A stretch of 64,000 nt of DNA from Pseudonocardia oroxyli. GTDB lineage: Bacteria; Actinomycetota; Actinomycetes; Mycobacteriales; Pseudonocardiaceae. The stretch covers positions 124,001 through 188,000 of the forward strand of contig NZ_FNBE01000004.1 in assembly GCF_900102195.1 (NCBI RefSeq), written 5' to 3'. Each line of letters opens with the position of its first letter. The stretch's first letter is position 1. Positions 17,151 through 25,294 of this stretch are shown one piece after another. Below the pieces are notes generated by a model that was given only the letters and a program-made list of their open reading frames with translations, was not told the origin of the DNA and searched no databases. A program made the translations under genes and the position numbers.

Positions 17151-18356
17151 CTGTCCACGCCCCGCGCGATCGGGCCCGCCGCGCTCCGGCGTCACAACCT
17201 CGGGTTGCTGCTCGCGGCCCTGCGCGCCGGACCCGCCTCCCGGGCGGCGCTGGCGAGCCGCACCGGTCTGACCCGCGCGACCGTCGCCTCGCTGCTGGAC
17301 CCCCTCGTCCGTGTCGGGGTGCTCGTCGAGGAGACCGCGGCGCCGGCGGGGCCCGGGCGGCCCGCCCGTCCGGTGGGGTTCGGGCCGCGCTCGCCCGTGG
17401 CCGTCGGCGTGTCGATCGAGGTCGACGCCGTCGTGGCGGGCGCGTCGGGCCTGGACGGCGTGTCCGCGGGCCGGCGCCGGGTGCCCCGCGACCACCGCGC
17501 CCTGACCGCCGAGGCGATCTACGCCGGCGCGGCCCAGGTCGCCGCCGACCTCGCCGCCGAGCTGGGACGACCGGTGCTCGGCACCGGCCTCGCCCTCCCC
17601 GCCCTGCTCAGCGGCACACCGGACGACACGGTGGTGGTGCGGGCCCCCAACCTCCCCGCCCTGAACGGCACCCGCCCCACCCTGAGCCCGGCACCCGCCC
17701 CCACCCCGCGGCGAACGGCGCGTTCGCTCACACCCGGTGAACCAACGCGCCGTTCGCCGGGGCGGGTGCTGGTCGGGAACGAGGCGACCTTCGGGGCGCT
17801 CGCCCACCTCGACGTCGCGCCCGACCTGGTCTACGTCTCCGCGGACGTCGGCATCGGCGGCGGGCTCGTCGTCGACGGGCGGGTGCTGCGGGGCACCCGC
17901 GGGTTCGCGGGCGAGATCGGGCACGTCGTCGTCGAGCCGGACGGCCCCGCCTGCGGTTGCGGCGGCCGCGGCTGCGTCGAACAGTTCGCAGGCCGGGACG
18001 CGCTGCTCGCGACGAGCGGGTGCGCGGACCTCGCCGCCCTGCGGCGGGCCCTGGAACGGGGCGAGCCGAGTGCGGTCGAGGCGGTCCGCCGGGCGGGCAC
18101 GGCGCTGGGCGTGGGTTTGTCGTCGGTGGTCAACGTCGTCGACCTGCCGGTCGTGGTGCTCGGCGGGCTGTTCGCCGAGCTCGTCCCCCACCTGCTGCCC
18201 GCGGTGGAGGCCGAGCTCGCGACCCGCTGCATGGGGCATCCGCCGGAGCGGGTCGTGGCCTCCCGCCACGGGGACGCCGCGACCGTGCGGGGCGCCGCCG
18301 AGGCGGTCCTGGCCGAGGTGCTCGCCGACCCGGACCGCCTCCTGGAGCTCCCCTGA
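17151..18356 (+). CDS. ROK family transcriptional regulator (XylR-like)
   Basis: 401 residues. Winged HTH (about 10-70: LRRHNLGLLLAALRAGPASRAALA) followed by a sugar-kinase fold with VSADVGIGGGLVVDG and the Zn motif CGCGGRGCVEQF. No ATG, GTG or TTG fits; the best start is CTG at 17151, 5 bases after GGAGG. Position behind xylA suggests a xylose-responsive repressor. Between APNLPALNG and VLVGNEA there are about 32 residues of Pro/Thr/Arg-rich sequence where relatives have about half as many. This stretch is encoded by the 17709-17759 hairpin and its flank, so ligand binding may be altered. Confidence 0.88.
   Translation: MSTPRAIGPAALRRHNLGLLLAALRAGPASRAALASRTGLTRATVASLLDPLVRVGVLVEETAAPAGPGRPARPVGFGPRSPVAVGVSIEVDAVVAGASGLDGVSAGRRRVPRDHRALTAEAIYAGAAQVAADLAAELGRPVLGTGLALPALLSGTPDDTVVVRAPNLPALNGTRPTLSPAPAPTPRRTARSLTPGEPTRRSPGRVLVGNEATFGALAHLDVAPDLVYVSADVGIGGGLVVDGRVLRGTRGFAGEIGHVVVEPDGPACGCGGRGCVEQFAGRDALLATSGCADLAALRRALERGEPSAVEAVRRAGTALGVGLSSVVNVVDLPVVVLGGLFAELVPHLLPAVEAELATRCMGHPPERVVASRHGDAATVRGAAEAVLAEVLADPDRLLELP
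17709..17759. repeat. palindromic element inside ROK coding sequence
   Basis: 16-base perfect arms (17709-17724 and 17744-17759) with a 19-base middle that extends the stem further (TCAC at 17728-17731 against GTGA at 17737-17740). Total 51 bp, exactly 17 codons, so the frame is kept. It encodes RRTARSLTPGEPTRRSP within an otherwise conserved domain, which looks like an in-frame insertion. Confidence 0.7.
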
Positions 18357-18380
18357 CCCGGCGCGGGTGAGGATGGGGCC

Positions 18381-19127
18381 ATGACCCACGCCGACGCCGT
18401 CGTCGAGTCCGGGATCGCCACCCTGACGATCACCGACGCCACCTCCGCCAACGTCCTCGGCTCCCCCGTGGTCGCCGACCTGCGCGCCGCGCTCGCCGCT
18501 CTCGCGCGGTCCGACCTGCGGGTCCTGGTGCTGCGCGGCACCGGGGACAAGGCGTTCGTCGCCGGCGCGGACGTCTACGAGATGGCCGGGCTCGACCGGG
18601 GCACCGCCGAGGTGTTCATCGACGGGCTGCGCGAGCTGTGCGAGGCGGTCCGGCTGTTCCCGACCCCGGTCGTCTGCCGGCTGCCCGGCTGGACCCTGGG
18701 CGCCGGGCTGGAGCTGGCGATGGCCTGCGACCTGCGCATCGCCGCCGAGGACGCCCGGTTCGGGATGCCCGAGGTGGCCCTGGGCATCCCGTCGGTCATC
18801 CATGCCGCGCTCCTGCCGCGGCTGGTCGGCGCCGCGCGCGCCTCCCGGATGCTGCTCACCGGCGAGCCCATCGACGCCGTCACCGCGCTGACCTGGGGTC
18901 TCGTGGACGAGCTGGTCCCGCTCGACGGGCTCGACGCGCGGATCGCCGCGCACGCGGAGCGCTTCGCGGGCTTCGGCCCGCAGGTCCTGCGGCAGCAGAA
19001 GCGGCTGCTCCGGGAGTGGCAGTCCCAGTCCATCGAGGACGCCACCCGCGCGAGCGTGGCCGAGTTCGGTGCGGCCTTCACCACCGGGGAACCGCAGACC
19101 CACATGCGCCGGTTCACCGAACGCTGA
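18381..19127 (+). CDS. enoyl-CoA hydratase/isomerase family protein
   Basis: 248 residues, crotonase fold. The oxyanion-hole segment KAFVAGADVYEMAGLD and the second signature LPGWTLGAGLELAMACDLRIAAEDARFGMPEVALGIPS are clear. Both catalytic-Glu positions (GLELAMACD and MPEVALG) are occupied by Glu, consistent with a true hydratase. The gene is a single unit between the ROK regulator and the convergent MpaB-like gene. Specific substrate unknown; fatty acid beta-oxidation is plausible given neighbouring genes. Confidence 0.92.
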   Translation: MTHADAVVESGIATLTITDATSANVLGSPVVADLRAALAALARSDLRVLVLRGTGDKAFVAGADVYEMAGLDRGTAEVFIDGLRELCEAVRLFPTPVVCRLPGWTLGAGLELAMACDLRIAAEDARFGMPEVALGIPSVIHAALLPRLVGAARASRMLLTGEPIDAVTALTWGLVDELVPLDGLDARIAAHAERFAGFGPQVLRQQKRLLREWQSQSIEDATRASVAEFGAAFTTGEPQTHMRRFTER

Positions 19128-19197
19128 CCACCGCCCCGTCGCCGTCGCGGTCCTCGACCTGCGCCACCCGCGAGACGGCCCGCCCGCGGCGCAGCGC

Positions 19198-20397
19198 TCA
19201 GTCCTCCGATCCCGTGGCGCCCCGTTCGTAGGCGGTGGGCTCGGCCTTCGCGTCCCCCCGAGCCCGCTCGGCGGCGATGTTCGCGTCGATGGCGGCCTCC
19301 CAGCGCTCCGACGACCGACGGCGGGCCGCACGGGCCGCGCGGAATCCTGCGATCACGGGGGTGAGCACGGCGTCGGCGACGGGTTCGGGCGCGATCTGCA
19401 GGTCCTCGCTCATCGAGACGCCGTGGATCCGGCGGGTGAGGGCGTCGAGGGCGGGCCGCGACAGGCGCGGCGGCAGCTTCAGGAACTGCTGCAGGAGGGA
19501 GGCGATCGAGTCCAGGGTCGCGTCGGCGAGCCGTGCGGAGTCCTCCGAGACAGGCCCGGTCACGGCCTGCAGGAGGTCGTCGACCCGGCGGGCGGCCTGG
19601 TTGCCGGTGATCCCCTCGACCAGCCGGGCATCGACGCCGAGCAGGTGGGCGACGTGCCACCAGTACCGGTACAGACCGTCGAGCTCGCGCCCGGTGAGCC
19701 CGAACCCCATCAGCTCCTCGGCGGTGTAGGCGGTGAGGGTGAAGTCCATCCAGGTCCGGGCCAGGTCGACCTGGTTGATCGGCACGCCGTCGACCGTGCT
19801 GTCGTACCCGCGGTCGAGCGCCAGCCTGCGCATGTGGGCGTGCAGCATCCGCACGTGCAGCGTGGCGACGTACCCGGGCTTCCCGGGGCGCAGGTTGCCC
19901 GGCAGCATCGCCTGGGTGACCCAGGTGCCGGTCTCGGTGAGCCGCTTCTCCGCGCGGTCCACGAGCCTGCCGGTCGTGGAGAGCACCTTCGCGATCGACG
20001 GGGACTCGTAGACCCGGACCAGGGCGCCCGCGCTGAGCGAGAGGATGTGGACCGGGGTCGGCGAGCTGAAGTACGGCCGCGACGCCTGGTCGAGGAGGTG
20101 GTCGTCCGCGTAGGCGGGCGGCGTCTCGGTCTGGTGCAGGAACGCCGCCAGCGCGGGCGGCGGATCGTCGAGGGAGCCGAGCCCGTCCTGGATCCCCCGG
20201 GTGAGCAGCGGTCGCGCGACCCCCATGCCGAGCTCGTGCATCTCGGTGACCACGGCGTCCGCCAGCGGGTCACCGGTGGTCAGCGCCCAGCCCATCAGGT
20301 CGGCGCGACCCTCGCCGAACTGGGCGAGCACGGCGTCGTGACCCGATCGGCCGCTGGGCCACGCGGCGGTCGTCGTGGTCGTGGTCGTGGTGGTCAT
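19198..20397 (-). CDS. MpaB/Lcp-like (DUF2236) oxygenase family protein
   Basis: 399 residues. The central domain (GTWVTQAMLPG, PGYVATLHVRMLHAHMRRL, MDFTLTAYTAEELMGFG) fits the DUF2236/MpaB family. That family includes latex-clearing rubber oxygenases, which are b-type haem dioxygenases, and mycophenolic-acid MpaB. The conserved His in RMLHAHMR is a plausible haem ligand by analogy. There is no Tat or Sec signal; the N-terminus is a run of nine Thr after Met, from a GTC/GTG simple repeat. Its start is 3 bp after the TetR-family stop, so the two genes form one unit and the regulator probably controls it. Substrate unknown. Confidence 0.8.
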   Translation of the reverse strand: MTTTTTTTTTAAWPSGRSGHDAVLAQFGEGRADLMGWALTTGDPLADAVVTEMHELGMGVARPLLTRGIQDGLGSLDDPPPALAAFLHQTETPPAYADDHLLDQASRPYFSSPTPVHILSLSAGALVRVYESPSIAKVLSTTGRLVDRAEKRLTETGTWVTQAMLPGNLRPGKPGYVATLHVRMLHAHMRRLALDRGYDSTVDGVPINQVDLARTWMDFTLTAYTAEELMGFGLTGRELDGLYRYWWHVAHLLGVDARLVEGITGNQAARRVDDLLQAVTGPVSEDSARLADATLDSIASLLQQFLKLPPRLSRPALDALTRRIHGVSMSEDLQIAPEPVADAVLTPVIAGFRAARAARRRSSERWEAAIDANIAAERARGDAKAEPTAYERGATGSED

Positions 20398-20400
20398 GTC

Positions 20401-21003
20401 TCACTCCGGTTCCTCGCGACGGGCTGGGTCGGTGTCGGTGACGGGGATGCCGAAGGCCGCGAAGAGGCGCGCCATGTCGGCGCGCATCGTCGCGGTGGGG
20501 GTGGCGGCGCCGCGGGCCATCTCGTGCAGGATCAGCCCGGACAGCGCGCGCACGAGGGTGTCCGCCGCGGCGGGGGGCTGCACCAGCGGCCGGAACAGGG
20601 CGGAGAAGCCCTCGACGAAGGCGTCCGCGATCGGCCGCAGCCGCGGCTCGTGGATCGCGGTCAGGGTCAGCTGGATGACGCCGTCCGCCGGCACGTGGGT
20701 GCCGTAGGGCGCGCGGCCCACCAGCTCCATCGCCGCGTCGAGGAGCGTCATCCGGCGCGCGACGACCTCCTGCTCCAGCCTGCGGAAGTCGGCGAGGGTG
20801 CGGCTGAAGGTCAGCTCGAACGCGGCGACCAGGAGGTCGTCCGCGGTGCTGAAGTGGTAGGTCGTGGAGGCCGGCGACGTGCCCGCCCGCGCGGCCACCG
20901 CCCGCTGGGTCGCGGCGGCGACGCCCTCGGTGCAGATGATCTCGATCGCGGCATCGAGCAGCGCGGCTCGGGTCCGGGCGCTGCGGCTGTGGCGGCCATC
21001 CAC
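20401..21003 (-). CDS. TetR family transcriptional regulator
   Basis: 200 residues, GTG start at 21003. The N-terminal HTH (about 8-55: RAALLDAAIEIICTEGVAAATQRAVAARAGTSPAS, then TYHFSTADDLLVAAF) is typical TetR. The C-terminal ligand domain is helical with PTATMRADMARLFAAFG. It is coupled to the MpaB-like gene (3-bp gap), and a palindromic site sits directly upstream of its own start, which suggests autoregulation and control of that gene. Inducer unknown. Confidence 0.92.
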   Translation of the reverse strand: MDGRHSRSARTRAALLDAAIEIICTEGVAAATQRAVAARAGTSPASTTYHFSTADDLLVAAFELTFSRTLADFRRLEQEVVARRMTLLDAAMELVGRAPYGTHVPADGVIQLTLTAIHEPRLRPIADAFVEGFSALFRPLVQPPAAADTLVRALSGLILHEMARGAATPTATMRADMARLFAAFGIPVTDTDPARREEPE

Positions 21004-21008
21004 AATTC

Positions 21009-21020
21009 GTACGTTAGTAC
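21009..21020. promoter_or_regulatory. GTAC-GTTA-GTAC operator candidate
   Basis: GTAC-N4-GTAC inverted repeat 6 bases upstream of the TetR-family start, in a locally AT-richer stretch (21001-21030). Position and symmetry fit an autoregulatory TetR operator overlapping the promoter. Inference. Confidence 0.45.
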
Positions 21021-21030
21021 AGATACTTCG

Positions 21031-21076
21031 CCGGGCGCACGCGCGGCACCCGTTCGGGTGTCCGGCGTGCGCCCGG
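21031..21076 (-). terminator. long hairpin ending the aromatic operon
   Basis: 12-base outer arms (21031-21042 and 21065-21076) and a further 7-base inner stem (21045-21051 with 21056-21062, one G-T pair). It lies 10 bases after the BenE-like stop on the leftward strand and before the TetR promoter. Strong terminator candidate that separates the six-gene operon from tetR-mpaB. Confidence 0.7.
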
Positions 21077-21085
21077 GATCCCGGC

Positions 21086-22384
21086 TCAGCCGGCCTCGGC
21101 CCGCACCCGGAAGTCCCCCGGCTCGAGCACCGCCGAGATCGCGACCCCGGCGACGAGCGCCCAGAACGGGCTGGAGATCCCCAGCGGCGCGACCTCGCTC
21201 ATCGCCACCACCAGGGCGGTCAGCGCGCCGATCCGGAAGCGGCCCTCGCCGAACGCGCCCCGGAACGACGACACCAGCACCCCGATCATGGCGAGCCCCG
21301 CGACGACCGCCACCAGCTCGGACGGCAGCGCCGTGACCGCCGTGACCGCGACCCCGGCGAGGACGCCGAACGCGATGAACAGCACCCCGTTGACGACGCT
21401 CGCGGCGTAGCGGGCGTCGGGGTCCGGCCCCGCCTGCGGGCCCGAGCAGATCGCGGTCATGGGGCCGGCGATGTTGGCGTTGTGGCCCCCGGTCAGCGGG
21501 GCCAGCAGGCCGCCGACGCCGCTCGCGACCGTCATGGCGTTGATCGGCGGCCGGTAGCCCTGGCTGAGCAGCACACCGTAGGCCTGGGCGTTCTCCGCCG
21601 CGATCACGAGGACCGCCAGCGGGACCCCGACGGCCAGGATCGCGGCGACGTCGAACGTCGGGGCCACCAGCACCGGCGCCGTCCAGCCGTCCACGGCGGA
21701 GGCCTGCGTGGCGAACCCACCCGTGGCCGCAGCCGCGATCACCCCGGCGACCAGGGCACCGAGGGCGCCGGGCACCACCGGCACGAACCGGGACAGCAGC
21801 AGGAACCCGACGATCGCGGCCGCGGCGATCCAGGGCGCGGACTCGGCCGCGGTGACCACCCCGGTTCCGAACCGGACCAGCGCGCCGGCGATCATCGCCA
21901 TGACGATCGGCTGGGGCAGCCATCGGGACACCGTGCCGATCAGCCCGGACAGCCCGAGCGCGAGCACGAGCAGCCCCGCGACGAGGAACGCCCCGACGAC
22001 GGCGGAGAACGGGAACGTCCCGAGCGCCCCGACCACCAGCACCGCGCCCGGGATGGAGTACGCGCCGACGATCGGCATCCGGTAGCGCAACGCGAGAAGC
22101 AGCGAGATCAGGCCCCCGAACACGTAGATCCCGAAGATCCAGGACGAGATCAGCGGGCCGGGCAGTCCGTTCGCGGCGGCGCCGTCGATCACGATCAGCG
22201 CCGGGCCGGTGCAGCCGAACACGGCGGCGACCACGCCGGCCCCGACGGTCGCGGGGTTCAGCCGTCGGGGCAGTGCGCGCAGCCCGGACCGGATGCCCGG
22301 CCCCGGTTCGATGCGGCGGGCGGGCCGCCGCGGGGGCGCGGCGGTGGTGGAGCCCTCGGCGGGGCCACCCTCGGGTGCGGTCAT
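21086..22384 (-). CDS. BenE family benzoate/H+ symporter
   Basis: 432 residues with about 11-12 membrane segments after a 35-residue polar N-terminus. VVAAVFGCTGPALIVIDGAAANGLP at the start of the membrane domain and GGHNANIAGPMTAICSG in the second half match BenE transporters (nucleobase/ascorbate transporter fold), which import benzoate with protons. It is last in a leftward run of six closely spaced genes (25-bp gap to the preceding gene), so it probably imports the aromatic acid processed by that cluster. Confidence 0.85.
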   Translation of the reverse strand: MTAPEGGPAEGSTTAAPPRRPARRIEPGPGIRSGLRALPRRLNPATVGAGVVAAVFGCTGPALIVIDGAAANGLPGPLISSWIFGIYVFGGLISLLLALRYRMPIVGAYSIPGAVLVVGALGTFPFSAVVGAFLVAGLLVLALGLSGLIGTVSRWLPQPIVMAMIAGALVRFGTGVVTAAESAPWIAAAAIVGFLLLSRFVPVVPGALGALVAGVIAAAATGGFATQASAVDGWTAPVLVAPTFDVAAILAVGVPLAVLVIAAENAQAYGVLLSQGYRPPINAMTVASGVGGLLAPLTGGHNANIAGPMTAICSGPQAGPDPDARYAASVVNGVLFIAFGVLAGVAVTAVTALPSELVAVVAGLAMIGVLVSSFRGAFGEGRFRIGALTALVVAMSEVAPLGISSPFWALVAGVAISAVLEPGDFRVRAEAG

Positions 22385-22409
22385 CGTGTCGCCTCCTTGC
22401 GATCTTGTC

Positions 22410-23651
22410 CTAGCGCTGCCGTACGCGCGCGAACCCGCGGCGGACGAGCGCGCGGACGGTGTCCCGGACGGTCCCCGCCACCAGGCGCAGCTGCGCGCCG
22501 CGGCTCGGCGCGGTGACCGACCCGGTCTCCGCCGCCTCGTCGACGCTCGCCGCGAACTGCTCGAACAGCCTGCGCGAGACGTCCCCGGCCAGCGCCCGGC
22601 CGAACTGCGCGACCCGACCGGTGAGGTGGACGTCGGCGTGCGCGGTCAGGACCGTGCCGCCGTCCGGCCCGGCCTCGGCCGCCAGCACCACGTCCGCCTG
22701 GGTGGCGCTGCCGCCCGCGTCGGCGCCCTGGGCGTGGAACCGCAGCCGGTGCGCGGCCGGGTCCCGCTCGACGACCTGGGCCAGGCCGTCGAAGGACAGC
22801 TTCACCGGGCCGAGCGCGACGACGGCGCGGCCGCGGTAGCGGTCGCCGTCGAGCACCTCGGTCAGCCGCGCCCCGGGCAGGCACCGGGCGAGCAGGTCGA
22901 AGTCGTCGAGCACGGCCCAGACCCGCTCGACCGGGGAACCCAGGGCGCTGGTGACGTCCACGACCGCGGACGGCGGTCCGGACGGCAGCCGCACCTCCTG
23001 TGCCAGTGCCGCCGCGGGGACGTCCTCCTCCGCGGCCGCGGCGCCGGTCCCGCCGCCGCTCCCCCGTCCGACCAGGGTGCGCGCGCCGCACGCCCGTGGC
23101 CCGGGGACGCCGTCCGGGTAGCGCTGCCGAACGTCGTCGACGGCCGCGAGGATCCCGCGGTAGCCGGTGCACCGGCAGAGCACGCCGGACATCTGCTCGG
23201 GCAGCTCCTCGCTCTCCACCTCGGGGGTGGTCGTGAGCAGGTCGTAGCTGCTCATCAGCATCCCGGGGGTGCAGAAGCCGCACTGCAGCGCGTGGTGGGC
23301 GGAGAACGCCTGCTGCAGCGGGTGCTGGTCGTCCGGCGTGCCCAGCCCCTCCACGGTCACGATCTCCGCACCCTCGCACTGCACCGCGAACAACAGGCAG
23401 GCCCGGGCGGCCTCGCCGTCGACGAGCACGGTGCACATGCCGCAGACGCCGTGCTCGCAGCCCAGGTGGGTCCCGGTGAGGCCGAGCTGCTCCCGCAGCA
23501 CGTCACCGAGGTGCGCGCGCGGCGGCACGGTGACCGTGGTCTCGGTGCCGTTCACCGTCATCGTGATCCCGACGGTCTCGTCGGCGGCGACGCGGTCGCG
23601 GGGCTGAGCGGGACCTGCGAGACCGTCGTGCCTCGGCTCGACCGTGGTCAT
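22410..23651 (-). CDS. fused [2Fe-2S] subunit and CoxG/SRPBCC protein
   Basis: 413 residues in two parts. Residues about 28-185 are the small FeS subunit of a xanthine dehydrogenase-type molybdenum hydroxylase, with CEHGVCGMCTVLVDG for the plant-type cluster and CGFCTPGM plus CRCTGYRGI for the second cluster. Residues about 225-375 are a CoxG-like SRPBCC domain (VWAVLDDFDLLARCLPGARLTE), a family linked to maturation or membrane anchoring of CO dehydrogenase-type enzymes. Usually these are separate genes. The start overlaps the FAD-subunit stop by 4 bp. With the FAD and Mo subunits at 23648 and 25295 it forms a complete enzyme. Confidence 0.9.
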   Translation of the reverse strand: MTTVEPRHDGLAGPAQPRDRVAADETVGITMTVNGTETTVTVPPRAHLGDVLREQLGLTGTHLGCEHGVCGMCTVLVDGEAARACLLFAVQCEGAEIVTVEGLGTPDDQHPLQQAFSAHHALQCGFCTPGMLMSSYDLLTTTPEVESEELPEQMSGVLCRCTGYRGILAAVDDVRQRYPDGVPGPRACGARTLVGRGSGGGTGAAAAEEDVPAAALAQEVRLPSGPPSAVVDVTSALGSPVERVWAVLDDFDLLARCLPGARLTEVLDGDRYRGRAVVALGPVKLSFDGLAQVVERDPAAHRLRFHAQGADAGGSATQADVVLAAEAGPDGGTVLTAHADVHLTGRVAQFGRALAGDVSRRLFEQFAASVDEAAETGSVTAPSRGAQLRLVAGTVRDTVRALVRRGFARVRQR

Positions 23652-24514
23652 GAACCCTCCTTCCGGTCCCGGGCGCGCTGCAGCGCACGGGACAGCTCGC
23701 GGGCGGCGAGCACTCCGAACAACCGGCGTCGGTAGCCGGTGGAACCGTGGGTGTCGCCGCCGGTGTCGACGACGTCCTCGGCCAGCGCGGCGGTGGCCGG
23801 GCGCAGGTCGTCCTCGTGCTCGGCGAGCAGCGAGGTGACGTCCCGGGTGACGGCCCGGTCGGAGATCCCGAACCCGGTCAGCCGGGCCTCGGTCACCCCG
23901 CCGTCGGCACCGACCCGGACCCGGGTGACCACGCCGGCGAGGGCGAAGTCGCCGTGCCGGCGGGCGATCTCGGCGAACCCGTACCCCTCGCCCGGCCGGG
24001 CGTGGGGGAACGTCACCGCGACGACGACGTCCTCCGGGCAGGCCGCGGTGGTCATCGCGCCGGTCACGAACTCCTCGGCGGGCAGCCTGCGCCGCCCGGC
24101 CGGGCCCGCCAGCTCCACGGTCGCCTGCAGGCAGCAGGCGACGGCGGGCAGCTCGGCGGCCGGGTCGGCGTGGGCGAGGCTGCCGCAGACGGTGCCCCGG
24201 CTGCGCAGCTCCCGGTGCCCGACGAACGGCATGGCCATCCCGATCAGCGGGACCGCCCGGGCCGCCGGGTCGTGTTCGACCGCGCGCTGCCGCACCGCCG
24301 CGCCGATCCGGTACCCGTGCTGGTCCGGGCCCACCGAGGCCAGCTCCGGCACGGCCGTGATGTCGACCAGCGTGCCGGGGCGGCCCAGCCGCATCGCGAG
24401 GACCGGCACCAGGGACTGCCCGCCTGCCAGGACCTTGCCGTCCCCGCCCGCGAGCTCGCCGAGCACGTCGTCGAGCCTGCCGGGGCGGACGTAGGCGAAC
24501 GGTGCGGCCTTCAT
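23648..24514 (-). CDS. FAD-binding subunit of molybdenum hydroxylase
   Basis: 288 residues, CoxM/CutM type. VLAGGQSLVPVLAMRLGRP is the FAD pyrophosphate loop, and the second contact, usually TxGGxxA, reads SRGTVCGSLAHADPAAELP. The C-terminal domain is of the CO-dehydrogenase flavoprotein type. It mediates electron transfer from the FeS clusters to the acceptor. It overlaps the FeS-CoxG gene by 4 bp and the crotonase gene by 1 bp, so translation is coupled. Confidence 0.93.
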   Translation of the reverse strand: MKAAPFAYVRPGRLDDVLGELAGGDGKVLAGGQSLVPVLAMRLGRPGTLVDITAVPELASVGPDQHGYRIGAAVRQRAVEHDPAARAVPLIGMAMPFVGHRELRSRGTVCGSLAHADPAAELPAVACCLQATVELAGPAGRRRLPAEEFVTGAMTTAACPEDVVVAVTFPHARPGEGYGFAEIARRHGDFALAGVVTRVRVGADGGVTEARLTGFGISDRAVTRDVTSLLAEHEDDLRPATAALAEDVVDTGGDTHGSTGYRRRLFGVLAARELSRALQRARDRKEGS

Positions 24515-25293
24515 CAGCGCCCCGTGAAGTGCGGGGCGCGCTTCTCCCCGAACGCCTTCACGCCCTCGGCGAAGTCCGCGGTCGCCCGCAGCATCGAGTA
24601 GGCCTTCCGCTCCAGCTCGATGCCGGTGTAGAGCGGCCCGTCGACGCCGCGGTCGAGCACCTCCTTCGCCGTGCGCAGCGCGGCGGGTGAGAAGCCCGCC
24701 ATCTTCAGCGCCAGCGCGTCGACGGCCGAGTACAGGGCGTCCCGGTCGTCGTGCAGGCCGGCCAGGATGCCCCAGTCGAGCGCCTGCTGGGCCTGGATTC
24801 GCGTCGCGGTCATGATGTGGAACTTCGCCCGGGACAGCCCGATCAGCCGGGCCAGGCGCTGGGTGCCGCCGGAGCCGGGGATCATGCCGAGGTTCATCTC
24901 GGGCAGCGCGAGCTGGGTGCGCGGGGTGCCGAGCCGGATGTCGCAGGACAGCACCATCTCCAGGCCGACACCGAAGCAGTAGCCGTCGATCGCGGCGATC
25001 ACGGGCTTGGTGCTGCGGGCGGGCGCGGTGACGTCCTGGCCCAGGTCGGTGAGGTCGATGGGCTCGACCTCCATGAACCCGGCGATGTCGCCGCCGGAGG
25101 TGAAGTGCTCGCCGTCCGAGCGGACCACGACGACGCGGATCTGCGGGTCCCGGTCGATCTCGGCGAAGCGCTCGGCGACGAGCCTGCGCATCTCCATGGT
25201 GACGACCGTGTACTTGCCGTGGGACAGGGTCAGGTACGCGACCCGCCCGTCGTGCGCGCGCTCCAGGACGACGTCGCCGCCGGTGAGTGCCAT
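24514..25293 (-). CDS. enoyl-CoA hydratase/isomerase (crotonase)
   Basis: 259 residues. The oxyanion segment HFTSGGDIAGFM and the GYCFGVGLEMVLSCDIRLG / LPEMNLGMIPGSGGTQRLARL signatures are present, with Glu at both catalytic positions. In this operon, between Mo-hydroxylase subunits and next to a CoA ligase, it probably acts on an aryl- or cyclic acyl-CoA. Options are hydration or retro-aldol cleavage of a cinnamoyl-CoA type substrate, as by Ech in ferulate/coumarate breakdown, or ring hydration. Sequence alone does not decide between these. Confidence 0.9.
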   Translation of the reverse strand: MALTGGDVVLERAHDGRVAYLTLSHGKYTVVTMEMRRLVAERFAEIDRDPQIRVVVVRSDGEHFTSGGDIAGFMEVEPIDLTDLGQDVTAPARSTKPVIAAIDGYCFGVGLEMVLSCDIRLGTPRTQLALPEMNLGMIPGSGGTQRLARLIGLSRAKFHIMTATRIQAQQALDWGILAGLHDDRDALYSAVDALALKMAGFSPAALRTAKEVLDRGVDGPLYTGIELERKAYSMLRATADFAEGVKAFGEKRAPHFTGR

Positions 25294-25294
25294 G

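Noticed and set aside
20368..20397. Run of nine Thr codons at the MpaB-like N-terminus as a functional motif
   Set aside because: It is a GTC/GTG simple-sequence tract at the start codon, probably slippage-prone but without evidence of function.
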